This document shows, one piece after another, positions 7,820 to 16,874 of a stretch of DNA of 64,000 bases. The position numbers and the translations under genes are program-made. The notes beneath the pieces are model-generated. The model worked only from the letters and a program-made list of their open reading frames with translations. It was not told the DNA's origin and made no database searches. Within the stretch, counting starts at the first letter, position 1. Each line of letters opens with the position of its first letter. The DNA comes from Paenibacillus humicus NBRC 102415 (GTDB lineage Bacteria > Bacillota > Bacilli > Paenibacillales > Paenibacillaceae): the NCBI RefSeq assembly GCF_004000905.1, contig NZ_BIMD01000007.1, positions 1 through 64,000 on the forward strand, in the 5' to 3' direction.

Positions 7820-10144
7820 ATGGATTCTTACCGCAGGAAATCGCCGGAGGAATTGCTGGAGTCGATCGACAGGCTGAAGCGCGGCCTGCTGACGGTCTAT
7901 ATCGGGCCGGTCAGCGGGGCGGGCAAGACGTACCATATGCTGCGCGAAGGCTGCGCCCGCGCAGCCAAAGGAGTCGACGTCGTCATCGGAGCGCTCGCCG
8001 CCCCGGTGTGGCCGGAGACGCTAGAGCAGATCGGATCGCTGGAGGAAATATCGCCGCTCGTCTGGACGGAGAACGGCACGGGCATGCAGGATCTGGACGT
8101 CGACCGCATTGTGGAGCGGATGCCGGACCTGGTGCTGGCGGACGGACTCGCCCACCGCAACCGGCCCGGGGCTCCGCGGCCGACGAGGCTTGAGGATATC
8201 CGCCTGCTGATATCCAGCGGCATCAGCGTCATGACGACAGTCAACGTGTACGAGCTGGACGGATACAAGGAGCTGGCGCAGCGGCTGACCGGCGTCGAGG
8301 TCCGCTGCACCGTTCCCGACGATACGCTGGAGCTTGCGGATGAGGTCCGGCTGATCGATGTGACGCCCGAGGCTCTGCTGAGCCGGATGGAGGAGGCCAA
8401 GCGGAGAAGCGGCAAGGATGCTCCCTTGCTGCGCCAGGGGAATCTCGGCGTGCTGAGGGAGCTTGCCCTACGCTTCGTGGCGGAGGAGGTGAACGAATCG
8501 CTGCGGCGCTATCGCCGGGGAATGGGGCTGTCCGGCCCTTCCGGAGCCGGCGAGCATATTCTTGTCAGCACCCAGTATCATTGGAACGGCTCGCTGTATA
8601 TCCGCCGCGGCGGACAGATCGCCAAGCGCCTCGGAGGGGCGCTTTCGGTCGTTACCTTCCAGGATCCCCGCAAGCCGCTGTCCAAGGAGGGGGCCGATTT
8701 TCGCCGCAGCATGCTGAAGCTCTCCTCCAAGCTGGGCAGCTCCTTCGAGGAGCTGCCCAGTCCGGGGAGGCGACGAATTGCGGATGAGCTTGTCCGCTAC
8801 GCCTACGCTCATGGCGTGACCCGCATCATCATGGGCCATTCACGGCAGAGCCGCTGGGAAGAGTGGAGCAAGGGCTCGGTGCTCGGCACGCTGCTCAAGA
8901 AAATGAGGAACGTCGATCTTTATCTCATCGCCGACCGGGAGTCCGGCGACGGCAGCCGCATCGTGACCGGCGCGTCCAGGGAAGGCAAGCGGCAGGAGCC
9001 GCATCGAAGGCTGACGGAAGATGAAGTCAAGGAAGAGATCGGCAAAATCGCCAGGGGGCGTCTCAAAATGTTCATCGGGGCGGCTCCTGGCGTAGGCAAG
9101 ACGTATGCGATGCTTCGAGAGGGCAACGATCTGCTCGATAAAGGCATCGATGTCCGGGTCGGCCTGCTGGAGACGCATGGCCGGCCGGATACGCAGGCGC
9201 AGCTCGGCCGCCTCCCCGTCATTGCCCGAGCGGCTTCGGAGATGAAAGGAGCTTTGCTGCAGGAAATGGACGTGGAGGCGATCATCGCCGCGAGGCCGGA
9301 GGTCGTGCTCGTGGATGAGCTGGCCCATACCAATGTTCCCGGCAGCCGCAGCCGCAAGCGCTACGAGGATGTGCAGAGGATACTGGAAGAGGGCATTTCC
9401 GTGCTGACGACGGTCAATATCCAGCATCTGGAGAGCCTCAACGATGCGGTGGAGCAGATTACCGGCATCCGGGTGAGGGAAACGGTGCCGGACCGCCTGC
9501 TGCGGCTTGCGGATGAAATCCAGCTGATCGACGTCTCTCCCCGGTCGCTGCAGCAGCGGATGCGGGAAGGGAAGATTTACGCCATGAACAAGGTGGATCA
9601 GGCGCTGAACCATTTTTTCCGTACGGGCAACCTCATCGCCTTGCGGGAGCTCGCTTTGCGCGAGCTCGCCGACGATGTCGACGAACGTCTGGAATCGCGG
9701 AGCGACAGCGGTTCGCTGCGCGGCCCATGGAGGCGCAAGGAAGTCATCTTCGTCTGCGTCAGCGCTTCCCCGGGAGCGGAACGGCTTATTCGCCGCGGCT
9801 TCCGGACGGCTTTCCGGCTCAAGGCGGATTGGCATGTCCACTACGTGCGGGACGGCATGGACTCTCGAGGGGACGCCTCTCGGCGGGTCGAGGAGCTGGA
9901 GAGGCTCACGATGCTGCTCGGAGGAGATTTCGTCGTTCACGAAGGCAGGTCGCCTCGCGAGACTGCCGCTATCCTTGTGGCCGAAGCCGGGAAGGCGGAA
10001 GCGACCCAGCTCGTCATCGGGCAGCCGAGCCCGTCGTTCTCCAAGGAATGGAGGAACGGCTCGCTCGTCCGGAGCCTTCTCCGCGCGGCCAGACATCTGG
10101 ATGTGCTCATCGTAGCTGATTATGAGCCGGGACATGCGATATAA
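7820..10144 (+). CDS. kdpD: KdpD-type sensor with duplicated KdpD-USP unit and no kinase
   Basis: A 774-residue soluble protein made of two tandem copies of the KdpD N-terminal module. Copy 1 is KdpD domain ~21-232 plus USP ~245-372; copy 2 is KdpD domain ~411-624 plus USP ~640-768. Copy 2 looks canonical, with Walker A GAAPGVGKT (420-428) and VLVDELAHTNVPGSRSRKR. Copy 1 keeps GPVSGAGKT (29-37), but the equivalent of DELAHTN reads DGLAHRN. Both repeat the signatures SVxTTVN, RLADE/LADE and LIDV. The usual transmembrane, GAF and kinase parts are absent and sit in the next gene. ATG 7820 has no clear Shine-Dalgarno and is probably coupled to kdpC. A role sensing potassium, ATP or c-di-AMP is known for KdpD but only inferred here. 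Confidence 0.9.
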   Translation: MDSYRRKSPEELLESIDRLKRGLLTVYIGPVSGAGKTYHMLREGCARAAKGVDVVIGALAAPVWPETLEQIGSLEEISPLVWTENGTGMQDLDVDRIVERMPDLVLADGLAHRNRPGAPRPTRLEDIRLLISSGISVMTTVNVYELDGYKELAQRLTGVEVRCTVPDDTLELADEVRLIDVTPEALLSRMEEAKRRSGKDAPLLRQGNLGVLRELALRFVAEEVNESLRRYRRGMGLSGPSGAGEHILVSTQYHWNGSLYIRRGGQIAKRLGGALSVVTFQDPRKPLSKEGADFRRSMLKLSSKLGSSFEELPSPGRRRIADELVRYAYAHGVTRIIMGHSRQSRWEEWSKGSVLGTLLKKMRNVDLYLIADRESGDGSRIVTGASREGKRQEPHRRLTEDEVKEEIGKIARGRLKMFIGAAPGVGKTYAMLREGNDLLDKGIDVRVGLLETHGRPDTQAQLGRLPVIARAASEMKGALLQEMDVEAIIAARPEVVLVDELAHTNVPGSRSRKRYEDVQRILEEGISVLTTVNIQHLESLNDAVEQITGIRVRETVPDRLLRLADEIQLIDVSPRSLQQRMREGKIYAMNKVDQALNHFFRTGNLIALRELALRELADDVDERLESRSDSGSLRGPWRRKEVIFVCVSASPGAERLIRRGFRTAFRLKADWHVHYVRDGMDSRGDASRRVEELERLTMLLGGDFVVHEGRSPRETAAILVAEAGKAEATQLVIGQPSPSFSKEWRNGSLVRSLLRAARHLDVLIVADYEPGHAI

Positions 10145-10264
10145 TAGGCAGAGCTGCAGTGCAGATGGCGGGATGCAAATAGGCAGAGCTGCAGATGGCG
10201 GGATGCCAACAGGCAGAGCTGCAGGGGTGCGCGGTGCAAATAGAAGCTGCAGGAGTGCGCGGCG
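10143..10264 (+). repeat. Four degenerate ~30-bp tandem repeats between kdpD and the kinase
   Basis: Units begin at 10143, 10178, 10208 and 10239. They share AATAGGCAGAGCTGCAG followed by GATGGCGGGATGC or GGTGCGCGG. Unit lengths are 35, 30, 31 and 26 bases. The first unit overlaps the kdpD stop codon. An open frame crosses the repeat into the kinase gene, but the ribosome binding site lies after it. Confidence 0.7.
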
Positions 10265-10281
10265 TTAAGGAGAGATGCGGA

Positions 10282-11928
10282 TTGTCAGTCAGCGGCAGGC
10301 CGGCGGAGGGCGAGAACGTTCCCGAGGCCGTCGGAGCGGAAGCGGGAAGAGACGGCGCGGGCCGGAGGCGGAACGCTGCCGTGACCTATGGAATCGTGGC
10401 CGTGTCGATCGGCGTGCTGTCGGTATGCCTTCATTTGCCCGGCTTGGCTTACGATACGGTGAACGCTGCCTTGCTCTTTCTGTTCCCGGTGCTGTTCGCC
10501 GCTGCATACGGTGGGAGAGGGCCGGCCGTTTTTGCGGCCGTCGCGGGCATACTGGCGTTCGACTTCTTCTTCATTCCCCCGGTATGGAGCTTTACGGTGG
10601 CGGATTTGCGCTATTTGATTTCTTTTGCCGTCTATCTTGCCGTCGCCCTCATGACGGCCGGACTGGCGGCTCGGCTCAAGCGGCAGGTCGAGGCGGCCCG
10701 GCGGCAGGAGCGCAGCACGGCAGCGCTCTATGTCATGAGCCGGCTGATGTCCGACGTCAGCGATGTCCCTGCCGTGCTCAATGCGTTCAGCGGACATATC
10801 CGCGACGCTTGCGGATTGGCCGCCGATTTTTATGTGCCGGACAAGGAGGGGGAGCTGCGGCCGTTCGGGCTGAATCCGCCGCTCGGCTCCATGAAGGGGA
10901 CGGAGCGGGGGCAGGAGACGCTTGGACAGAATCCCGAGCTGATCGCCCGCTGGGTGTATCGGCACGGAGAGCCTGCCGGACAGGGGACCGGCAAGCTTGG
11001 CGGCTCCTCCGGGTGGTTCATGCCGCTGAAGGCCGAGGATCAAACGTACGGCGTAGCGGAGATTCATGCCCTCGGGCAGGACCTATCTCCGGCCGTCGTC
11101 CTGCAGGTCGAGGCTTTGAGCGGTCTCGCCGGAAGCGCGCTGGCCCGCATCAAGCGCGGAGAGGATGCCAAGCTGGCCCAGCTGACCGCCGAATCGGAAC
11201 GGATGCGCACGGCGCTGCTGGATTCCGTCTCGCATGAGCTGAGAACCCCGCTGGCGGCCATCATCGGCTCCTCGACCGGCCTGCTTGAATCCGGCGAGCT
11301 GTTCTCCGAGGAAGACCGCGCCGAGCTTCTCGGCACGATCCGGGACGGCGCGCTGCGCATGAACCGGCTTGTGACGAACCTGCTCGGGATGGTGCAGCTG
11401 GAGAGCGGCATGATCAAGATGCGGCGGGAATGGCTGGATGTCGGCGAGCTGGCCGGAATCGTGATCCGCCAGCTGAAGGAAGCATTGGGGCAGCGCAAAG
11501 TGCGGCTTCGAATCAGCGAAGATCTGCCGCCGCTTCCCGGGGATATCGTCTTGCTGGAGCAGATGCTGGCCAATATCGTGAGCAATGCCATCAAATATTC
11601 TCCCGACGGCAGCGACATCCGGCTGGAAGCCTTTGTCCGCGACCGGAGCCTGGCGCTGCGCATCGAGGACGAAGGCGCCGGATTGAGCGAGGAGGAGGGG
11701 CGGCGCATCTTCGACAAGTTCTACCGCTCGGAAGCGACCCGCCATATTCCCGGCACGGGGCTCGGACTCTCAATCGCCAAGGGCATCGCGGAGATGCACG
11801 GGGGTTCCATCAGCGCGGGTCCGGGCAGCGTCAAGGGTGCGGCCGTGACCGTGCTGCTGCCGCTGTCCATGCCTTCCGGCGTGCCGCCGTCCGAATCATC
11901 AGATCCAGCAACAGAGAGCAGGGACTAG
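10282..11928 (+). CDS. Membrane histidine kinase, KdpD C-terminal half
   Basis: Sensor histidine kinase of 548 residues corresponding to the C-terminal half of E. coli-type KdpD. Four membrane helices (DUF4118-like, near the N-terminus, with FDFFFIPP between them) precede a GAF-like region. HisKA then carries phospho-acceptor His318 in SVSHELRTP. The ATPase domain shows the N box (LANIVSNAIKYSP), DEGAGLS and GTGLGLSIAKG. I chose TTG 10282, 9 bases after AAGGAG; an upstream ATG at 10195 would translate the tandem repeat. It probably works with the duplicated KdpD protein and phosphorylates KdpE, whose gene starts 2 bases later. Confidence 0.9.
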   Translation: MSVSGRPAEGENVPEAVGAEAGRDGAGRRRNAAVTYGIVAVSIGVLSVCLHLPGLAYDTVNAALLFLFPVLFAAAYGGRGPAVFAAVAGILAFDFFFIPPVWSFTVADLRYLISFAVYLAVALMTAGLAARLKRQVEAARRQERSTAALYVMSRLMSDVSDVPAVLNAFSGHIRDACGLAADFYVPDKEGELRPFGLNPPLGSMKGTERGQETLGQNPELIARWVYRHGEPAGQGTGKLGGSSGWFMPLKAEDQTYGVAEIHALGQDLSPAVVLQVEALSGLAGSALARIKRGEDAKLAQLTAESERMRTALLDSVSHELRTPLAAIIGSSTGLLESGELFSEEDRAELLGTIRDGALRMNRLVTNLLGMVQLESGMIKMRREWLDVGELAGIVIRQLKEALGQRKVRLRISEDLPPLPGDIVLLEQMLANIVSNAIKYSPDGSDIRLEAFVRDRSLALRIEDEGAGLSEEEGRRIFDKFYRSEATRHIPGTGLGLSIAKGIAEMHGGSISAGPGSVKGAAVTVLLPLSMPSGVPPSESSDPATESRD

Positions 11929-11930
11929 AG

Positions 11931-12635
11931 ATGACAACCGAACGAACAGGAGCGCGGGTTCTGATCATTGACGACGAGCCGCAAATCCGCAAGCTGCTGA
12001 AGGTGACGCTGCAGGCGCATCAATACGAAATCTATGAAAGCGCCACGGCAGAGTCGGGGATGCTGGAGGCTTCCATGCACCATCCGGATCTCGTCATCCT
12101 GGATCTGGGCTTGCCCGACATGGCGGGAATCGAGGTGCTTAGACGGCTGAGGGAATGGTCGTCGGTGCCGGTCATCGTGCTGACGGCCAAAGACCGCGAG
12201 GAAGACAAGATCGAAGCTCTGGATGCCGGAGCCGACGATTATGTCACGAAACCGTTCGGCATGGGCGAGCTGGTCGCGCGCATGCGTGTCGCCCTGCGCC
12301 ATGCCGCCAACAAATCCGGCGGCGAGCCGGTGCTGCGCTTCGGAGAGCTCGTCATCGACCTGGCCCTCCGCAGCGTAGAGCTGTCGGGCAGCCGTCTGAA
12401 GCTGACTCCGACGGAGTACGACCTGCTGAAGGCTCTCGCTTCCAATGCCGGCAAGGTGATGACGCAGAAGCAGCTGCTGCAGCAGGTGTGGGGCTCCAGC
12501 AATCTAGCCTCGGAAGGCCATTATTTGCGCATATACGTCGGGCATCTCCGCAAAAAGCTGGAGGAGGATCCCGCAGATCCGCGGTATATTGCCACGGAGC
12601 CGGGAATCGGATACCGGTTTTTGACCGGGGAATGA
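11931..12635 (+). CDS. kdpE: OmpR-family response regulator KdpE
   Basis: A 234-residue DNA-binding regulator of the kdp operon. The receiver domain has the acidic pocket (IDDEP), phospho-acceptor Asp58 in VILDLGLPD and Lys107 in YVTKPFG. The C-terminal winged helix shows LTPTEYDLLKAL and YLRIYVGHLRKKL with GIGYRF at the end. It starts 2 bases after the kinase stop codon. Its targets probably include the T-rich repeats at 3128-3180. Confidence 0.95.
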   Translation: MTTERTGARVLIIDDEPQIRKLLKVTLQAHQYEIYESATAESGMLEASMHHPDLVILDLGLPDMAGIEVLRRLREWSSVPVIVLTAKDREEDKIEALDAGADDYVTKPFGMGELVARMRVALRHAANKSGGEPVLRFGELVIDLALRSVELSGSRLKLTPTEYDLLKALASNAGKVMTQKQLLQQVWGSSNLASEGHYLRIYVGHLRKKLEEDPADPRYIATEPGIGYRFLTGE

Positions 12636-12760
12636 GGGTTCGTTTCGACAGCTGCAGAGTCGCCGGCGACGGAGCCTGAAGAGCAAGGGATGCATGGATC
12701 CGTAGTCAGGGCAACGGACTTATGCACGCGGAGAACGTCCTGTTTAAGAGCTGTTATCGA

Positions 12761-12799
12761 AAAGCTGACATTGGCGTTATCGCCGATGTCAGCTTTTTT
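12761..12799 (+). terminator. Intrinsic terminator ending the kdp operon
   Basis: AAAGCTGACAT and ATGTCAGCTTT flank an inner GGCG/CGCC pair with a TTAT loop; T-rich sequence follows. It lies about 125 bases after kdpE. Confidence 0.85.
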
Positions 12800-12893
12800 A
12801 ATAAATACAAGCAAATAAGGCATTTAAATGGAAAATCATTCTAGCAATTCTCTAATTAGTGTTATATTATATGACACAAAAGGGGGATGAAAG

Positions 12894-13724
12894 ATGGGAA
12901 AACGATCATGGATCCTAGGAGCCGCTGTGCTTGTCCTGGCATTGACGGCATGCGGAGATAAGGGGGACGAGGCTTCGGGAGATGGAAGCAGCGGGTCCGG
13001 CGGGGAAACGAAGGTGGTCAAAATCGCCACCGATGCGAGCTACGCCCCGATGGAGAGCATGGACAAGGATAAGATTGTCGGGCTGGATGTGGACTTCCTG
13101 GATGCCGTCATGAAGGAGGCCGGACTTTCCTACGAGCTGCAGAATACGGGCTGGGATCCGTTGTTCGCCGATTTGGGCAAGGGAGAGAAGAGCTCTTTTG
13201 ATGCAGCCATATCCTCCATCTCGATTACGGAAGACCGCCAAAAGACATTCGACTTTTCCATTCCTTATTTTGAATCGGTCAATATGATCCTGACGAAGGA
13301 AAATGCCAAAGTTGCGGATGCGCTGGAATTGAAGGACAAGAAAGTCGCGGTACAAGGAGCGACGACGGCGGAAGACCTGATGAAGGGGATCATGGGAGAC
13401 AGCAGCACCAGCCTGAAGCGGTTCGACAGCAATACGCTGGCGCTGATGGAGCTGGATCAGGGCGGCGTGGACGCGGTCGTCGCGGACTTCGCGGTCGTTC
13501 AAGCCTTCGTCCAGAACAACCCGGACAAGCATTATGCGGCTGCCTATGACAAGACGAATTTTGCGCCGGAGTATTATGGAATCATGCTGCCCAAGGGAAG
13601 CGGCCTGAAGCCGAAAATCGATGCCGCTGTAGAGAAGGTGCGCGCGAGCGATGAATACAAGGCGATGTATAAGAAATGGATCGGCGTCGAGCCGGATACG
13701 ACGGATCTGCTGAAGACGAAGTAA
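12894..13724 (+). CDS. Amino-acid ABC transporter substrate-binding lipoprotein
   Basis: Extracellular binding protein of the family-3 (polar amino acid) type, 276 residues. A lipoprotein signal ends at LALTAC, with Cys20 as the lipidation site, followed by an acidic Gly/Ser linker. Family features include IATDASYAPME, GLDVDFLDAVMKEAG, SITEDRQKTFDFSIPY and YGIMLPKGSG. AAAGGGGGATG precedes ATG 12894. The permease follows after ~190 bases. The ligand cannot be read from the sequence. Confidence 0.93.
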   Translation: MGKRSWILGAAVLVLALTACGDKGDEASGDGSSGSGGETKVVKIATDASYAPMESMDKDKIVGLDVDFLDAVMKEAGLSYELQNTGWDPLFADLGKGEKSSFDAAISSISITEDRQKTFDFSIPYFESVNMILTKENAKVADALELKDKKVAVQGATTAEDLMKGIMGDSSTSLKRFDSNTLALMELDQGGVDAVVADFAVVQAFVQNNPDKHYAAAYDKTNFAPEYYGIMLPKGSGLKPKIDAAVEKVRASDEYKAMYKKWIGVEPDTTDLLKTK

Positions 13725-13916
13725 GCGCGGCAAAGACCGGGGCATGCGCATGCGGAAGCGTTGCTCCTGCTTTTTTGCGGACAAGCATTCTTTCCCGCGC
13801 TGGAGAGTCCCGAGGGGATCGGATTGCGGCGGTTCCAGCGGAATTGCCTTCGGAACGATCTTCTTGCCATCCGTTATGGCCAAGGATGCGACAACGTAGA
13901 GATAGGGGCGCTGCCT

Positions 13917-14567
13917 GTGAAGTTCGACTTCGGCATCGTATGGGATTATCTTCCTTTATTGATCAGGGGAACCGGCATGACCATCGGAATTTCCCTGCTG
14001 GCGATTCTATTGGGGGCGGTTCTGGGCTTGTTGATCGGCTTTGGGAAAATGTCGGATCGGTGGTATTTCAGCTGGCCGGCCAGCGGGTATATCCATGCCT
14101 TCCGCGGAACCCCGCTCATCCTGCAGATTCTGATCACGCATTTCATCGTGGTCCCTATGTTTCTCGGAACGACTCAGGCAGCCGTCGCAGCTGTTGCGGC
14201 ATTGTCCCTGAACTCCGCCGCATACACAGGGGAAATATATCGAGCCGGCATTCAATCCATTGATCCGGGGCAGAGAGAGGCGGCGCTCTCCCTCGGAATG
14301 AACCGCTACCAGACGATGCGCTTCATCATCCTGCCGCAAGCGGTCAAGAGGATGATACCGGCATTCGGCAACGAATTCATCGTGCTTGTCAAGGACTCGT
14401 CGCTGGTAGCCTATATCGCCGTTCCTGAGCTTATGTACTGGAGCAATGCGATGAAAGGACAGTATCTGAAGGTGTGGGAGCCTTACCTGACTGCTGCCGT
14501 CATCTACCTCATCCTCACGTACCTGCTGAGCAAGCTTCTTCATTTCGCCGAACGGAAAGCGGCATAA
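13917..14567 (+). CDS. Amino-acid ABC transporter permease
   Basis: Inner-membrane permease of the His/Glu/Gln type, 216 residues with about five membrane helices. The ATPase-contact EAA loop is visible as GQREAALSLGMNRYQTMRF. The C-terminal half has NEFIVLVKDSSLV, typical of polar amino-acid permeases. I chose GTG 13917, behind AGGGGCG; an open frame back to 13761 has no family similarity. No ATP-binding gene follows, so the importer must borrow one encoded elsewhere. Confidence 0.88.
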   Translation: MKFDFGIVWDYLPLLIRGTGMTIGISLLAILLGAVLGLLIGFGKMSDRWYFSWPASGYIHAFRGTPLILQILITHFIVVPMFLGTTQAAVAAVAALSLNSAAYTGEIYRAGIQSIDPGQREAALSLGMNRYQTMRFIILPQAVKRMIPAFGNEFIVLVKDSSLVAYIAVPELMYWSNAMKGQYLKVWEPYLTAAVIYLILTYLLSKLLHFAERKAA

Positions 14568-14652
14568 GCTTCTTTTTGCGTCGAATGTGACGCGGCAAAG
14601 CAGCGAATGCCATCGAGCCGGACAGGCGGATGTCCGCTCGATGGAAGGGAAG

Positions 14653-14692
14653 CGAAGAAACCCGGCGCCTCGGACAGCGCCGGGTTTCTTCG
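14653..14692. terminator. Bidirectional intrinsic terminator
   Basis: A perfect 16-bp stem, CGAAGAAACCCGGCGC paired with its complement, surrounds an 8-base loop. The A-tract and T-tract ends let it act in both directions. It serves the permease on the plus strand and the small gene at 14710-14874 on the minus strand. Confidence 0.9.
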
Positions 14693-14709
14693 TCTGCCGC
14701 GGAAGCCTC

Positions 14710-14874
14710 TTAAGCGACCGGATACTCCGATTCCAGGCGGGGATTGGCGTAGAAGGGCGGTCGGATGGCGATGAGCGGCAGCGCGAATTTATACGGGGCG
14801 TAGACCACTTCGACTGTTTCCTTGGAATAGGGAATGAGCAGCAGCTTGATGCTCTCGTCATAATAGTAGTTCAC
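14710..14874 (-). CDS. Small protein of unknown function
   Basis: A 54-residue frame starts at GTG 14874 with AGGAGG 8 bases upstream. A second possible start, ATG near 14898, lies just before that ribosome binding site. The product begins VNYYYDESIKLLLIPYSK and continues with hydrophobic and Tyr/Pro-rich sequence to ESEYPVA. No signal peptide is obvious and I recognise no family. It ends just before the bidirectional terminator, which supports a real gene. Confidence 0.6.
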   Translation of the reverse strand: MNYYYDESIKLLLIPYSKETVEVVYAPYKFALPLIAIRPPFYANPRLESEYPVA

Positions 14875-14982
14875 ATTGATCTCCTCCTGTAGGGCCATGT
14901 TGCTGCCTGATACTATATTCCATTCGGAGCCATCCGGGCACTTCGGATACGATTGAGCCGGGTGGGCAGGCACGGCAGGCGC

Positions 14983-15002
14983 CCATAGCCCATAGGCTAT
15001 GG
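14983..15002. promoter_or_regulatory. 8-bp inverted repeat upstream of the dehydrogenase
   Basis: CCATAGCC-CATA-GGCTATGG is a perfect inverted repeat 31 bases before the dehydrogenase start. It may be an operator or a leader hairpin; the regulator is unknown. Confidence 0.4.
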
Positions 15003-15033
15003 ATACAAGAAGGTTCAGGAGGTAGGACGCGGC

Positions 15034-16008
15034 ATGAGTGAAGAAAAAGACGACGGCCTGAGCGAAATCCGGGACTTGCAGGAATGGTTCGAGAACTGCA
15101 AGCAAAGCGGTTATCCGCTGTATCCGGCCTACGGCAAGATTACCCGCTACGAGGATGTGCAGATCAGCTTTCCGGAGCAGCGCCAGCTGTTCCAGCCGGG
15201 TCTGGAGAAGCTTATGGTGCCGCGCCCGATCATCGAGAATCCCCATTACAAAGGCAGCGGCAAGCTCGAAGGCAAGGTCGCGCTGATTACGGGCGGAGAC
15301 AGCGGCATGGGAGCTGCCGTCGCCATCGCCTTCGCCAAGGAAGGGGCGGATGTCGCGATCTCCTATCTCGACGAGCATGAGGACGCCGGCCGCACCAAGG
15401 CTCGCGTGGAGCATTTTGGAGGCCGCTGCCTGCTGCTGCCCGGCGATCTTCGAGACAAGGGCCACTGCAAGGATATCGTCGCCAAGACAGTCGAGGCGTT
15501 CGGCTGCCTGAACATTCTCGTGAACCATGTGGGCATCCAGTTCCAGCAAAACGAGCTGACGGATATTACGGATGAGCAGTTCGACGAGACGTTCAAGGTC
15601 AACATCTACTCCCACTTCTATACAACGAGGGCTGCGCTTCCGCATCTGAAGGCGGGAGATTCCATCATCAACACCGCCTCGGTCGTCCCCTACGTCGGGG
15701 AGAAGCTGCTCATGGACTACACGGCATCCAAGGCCGCGATCGTCGGTTTCACGCGGGCGCTGGCCAAAAACCTGGCGAAAAAAGGCATCCGCGTCAACGC
15801 CGTCGCCCCCGGGCCGATCTGGACGCCGCTCATTCCATCGAGCTTCTCCGCCGATCAGGTGGCCGTATTCGGAACGGACACTCCGATGGGCCGGCCGGGC
15901 CAGCCGTTCGAGCTCGCTCCGACCTGGGTATACCTCGCTTCCGACGATTCCCGCTATGTGACGGCGCAGGTGCTGCATGTAGACGGCGGCCTGTCGACGA
16001 ATTCCTGA
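15034..16008 (+). CDS. Short-chain dehydrogenase/reductase
   Basis: NAD(P)-dependent oxidoreductase, 324 residues. It belongs to the longer subgroup with an ~80-residue N-terminal extension, seen in Bacillales general-stress dehydrogenases. The cofactor motif is TGGDSGMG at 86-93, and the catalytic residues are Ser216, Tyr229 and Lys233 (DYTASK). The usual NNAG motif reads NHVG around 164-167. The C-terminus ends in the typical [17 protein letters not shown] precedes ATG 15034 by about 11 bases. The substrate is unknown. Confidence 0.92.
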   Translation: MSEEKDDGLSEIRDLQEWFENCKQSGYPLYPAYGKITRYEDVQISFPEQRQLFQPGLEKLMVPRPIIENPHYKGSGKLEGKVALITGGDSGMGAAVAIAFAKEGADVAISYLDEHEDAGRTKARVEHFGGRCLLLPGDLRDKGHCKDIVAKTVEAFGCLNILVNHVGIQFQQNELTDITDEQFDETFKVNIYSHFYTTRAALPHLKAGDSIINTASVVPYVGEKLLMDYTASKAAIVGFTRALAKNLAKKGIRVNAVAPGPIWTPLIPSSFSADQVAVFGTDTPMGRPGQPFELAPTWVYLASDDSRYVTAQVLHVDGGLSTNS

Positions 16009-16050
16009 GCCGCTGCGGCTGCTGTCAGAGCGGCTCTGGCGTCCTAAATA

Positions 16051-16084
16051 AACAGCCGATCCCAGTTATTAGGGGTCGGCTGTT
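16051..16084. terminator. Terminator hairpin between convergent genes
   Basis: AACAGCCGATCCC pairs with GGGGTCGGCTGTT (one G-T pair) across an 8-base loop. Read on the minus strand it is followed by TTTATTT, so it fits the phospholipase-like gene best, and it also ends the dehydrogenase transcript region. Confidence 0.7.
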
Positions 16085-16107
16085 GCGTCTGGGACCGGGG
16101 CGGGGGG

Positions 16108-16782
16108 TCAGCCTCGCTCCATGGCGGACATCATGCCCAGCAGCTTGCCGGCGACTTCGTGGACGAAGGCGGCGGTTTCTTGAGGCGAGAGGAAACGGAA
16201 CTCGTAATCGCCGCCCCAATCCTGCTGGAAAGCATGGCCTGTGTAATAGGCGGCGATCCGGTCGATCTGCTTCTGGATCTGTCCAGGGGGGAAGATGTCC
16301 AGGTAGTCGGGGAAATCGCGGACGCTGCTGAAGCAGCGGGTGAAGATGTTGGCGGGCTCCTTCTCCAGATACAGGAAGTCGGCTCCATACCAGTCGCTTT
16401 TCAGCCGGGAGGTGCGGTCCGGCGTTCCTTCAAGAGCTTGCGTGGCAGGCTCCCTTCTTTTGCGCTTCTGGAGCTCGATCCATTCGACGTCGGTCAGCAG
16501 ATGGCAATAACAGCCGATCAGGAACGCGGTTCGGGGATTCATGGCATCCGCTTGATCTACTCCTTCCGGCAGGAACGCTTTCAGGAACCGATCCGGGTGA
16601 ATCATTTTGTCGGCGTCCAAGAAATGGGTCACGGACTTGGGGGGCCGGAACTGCCCCGTGCCGAGATCGGGCAGGCCGCAGTCCGGGCCGATGTGGCCGA
16701 CGACGAACTCCGGCACGCTGGCCTTGAATCCGCTCTTCAGCATTTGATCCGCGATGCGAAAATGGGTCATCCACGTTGCCAT
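16108..16782 (-). CDS. Zinc-dependent phospholipase C-like hydrolase
   Basis: A 224-residue protein beginning MATWMTHFRIADQML, with HIGPDCGLPDL and CHLLTDVEW further on. These His/Asp motifs resemble the zinc-dependent phospholipase C-like family common in Bacillales. There is no signal peptide, so it is probably cytoplasmic. The start ATG 16782 lies 5 bases after GGAGG on the minus strand; the open frame continues upstream but through the LysR gene in the wrong frame. The substrate is unknown. Confidence 0.75.
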   Translation of the reverse strand: MATWMTHFRIADQMLKSGFKASVPEFVVGHIGPDCGLPDLGTGQFRPPKSVTHFLDADKMIHPDRFLKAFLPEGVDQADAMNPRTAFLIGCYCHLLTDVEWIELQKRKRREPATQALEGTPDRTSRLKSDWYGADFLYLEKEPANIFTRCFSSVRDFPDYLDIFPPGQIQKQIDRIAAYYTGHAFQQDWGGDYEFRFLSPQETAAFVHEVAGKLLGMMSAMERG

Positions 16783-16874
16783 GCCAGCCTCCAATAATCC
16801 CGTTGCACGGGAGGATGATTTCCTGACGAGGCTTGTCCGGAAAAAGTTCCGGATGCTACCATTTCTGCCTGCAT

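Noticed and set aside
10143-10264. Possible CRISPR array
   Set aside because: Units are contiguous, degenerate and without unique spacers; no cas genes are near.
13725-13916. N-terminal extension of the amino-acid permease
   Set aside because: The open frame reaches 13761 but has no permease similarity; GTG 13917 with AGGGGCG fits the family start.
14710-15978. 422-codon minus-strand frame opposite the dehydrogenase
   Set aside because: Only its last 54-62 codons look real; the rest is a shadow of the dehydrogenase gene.
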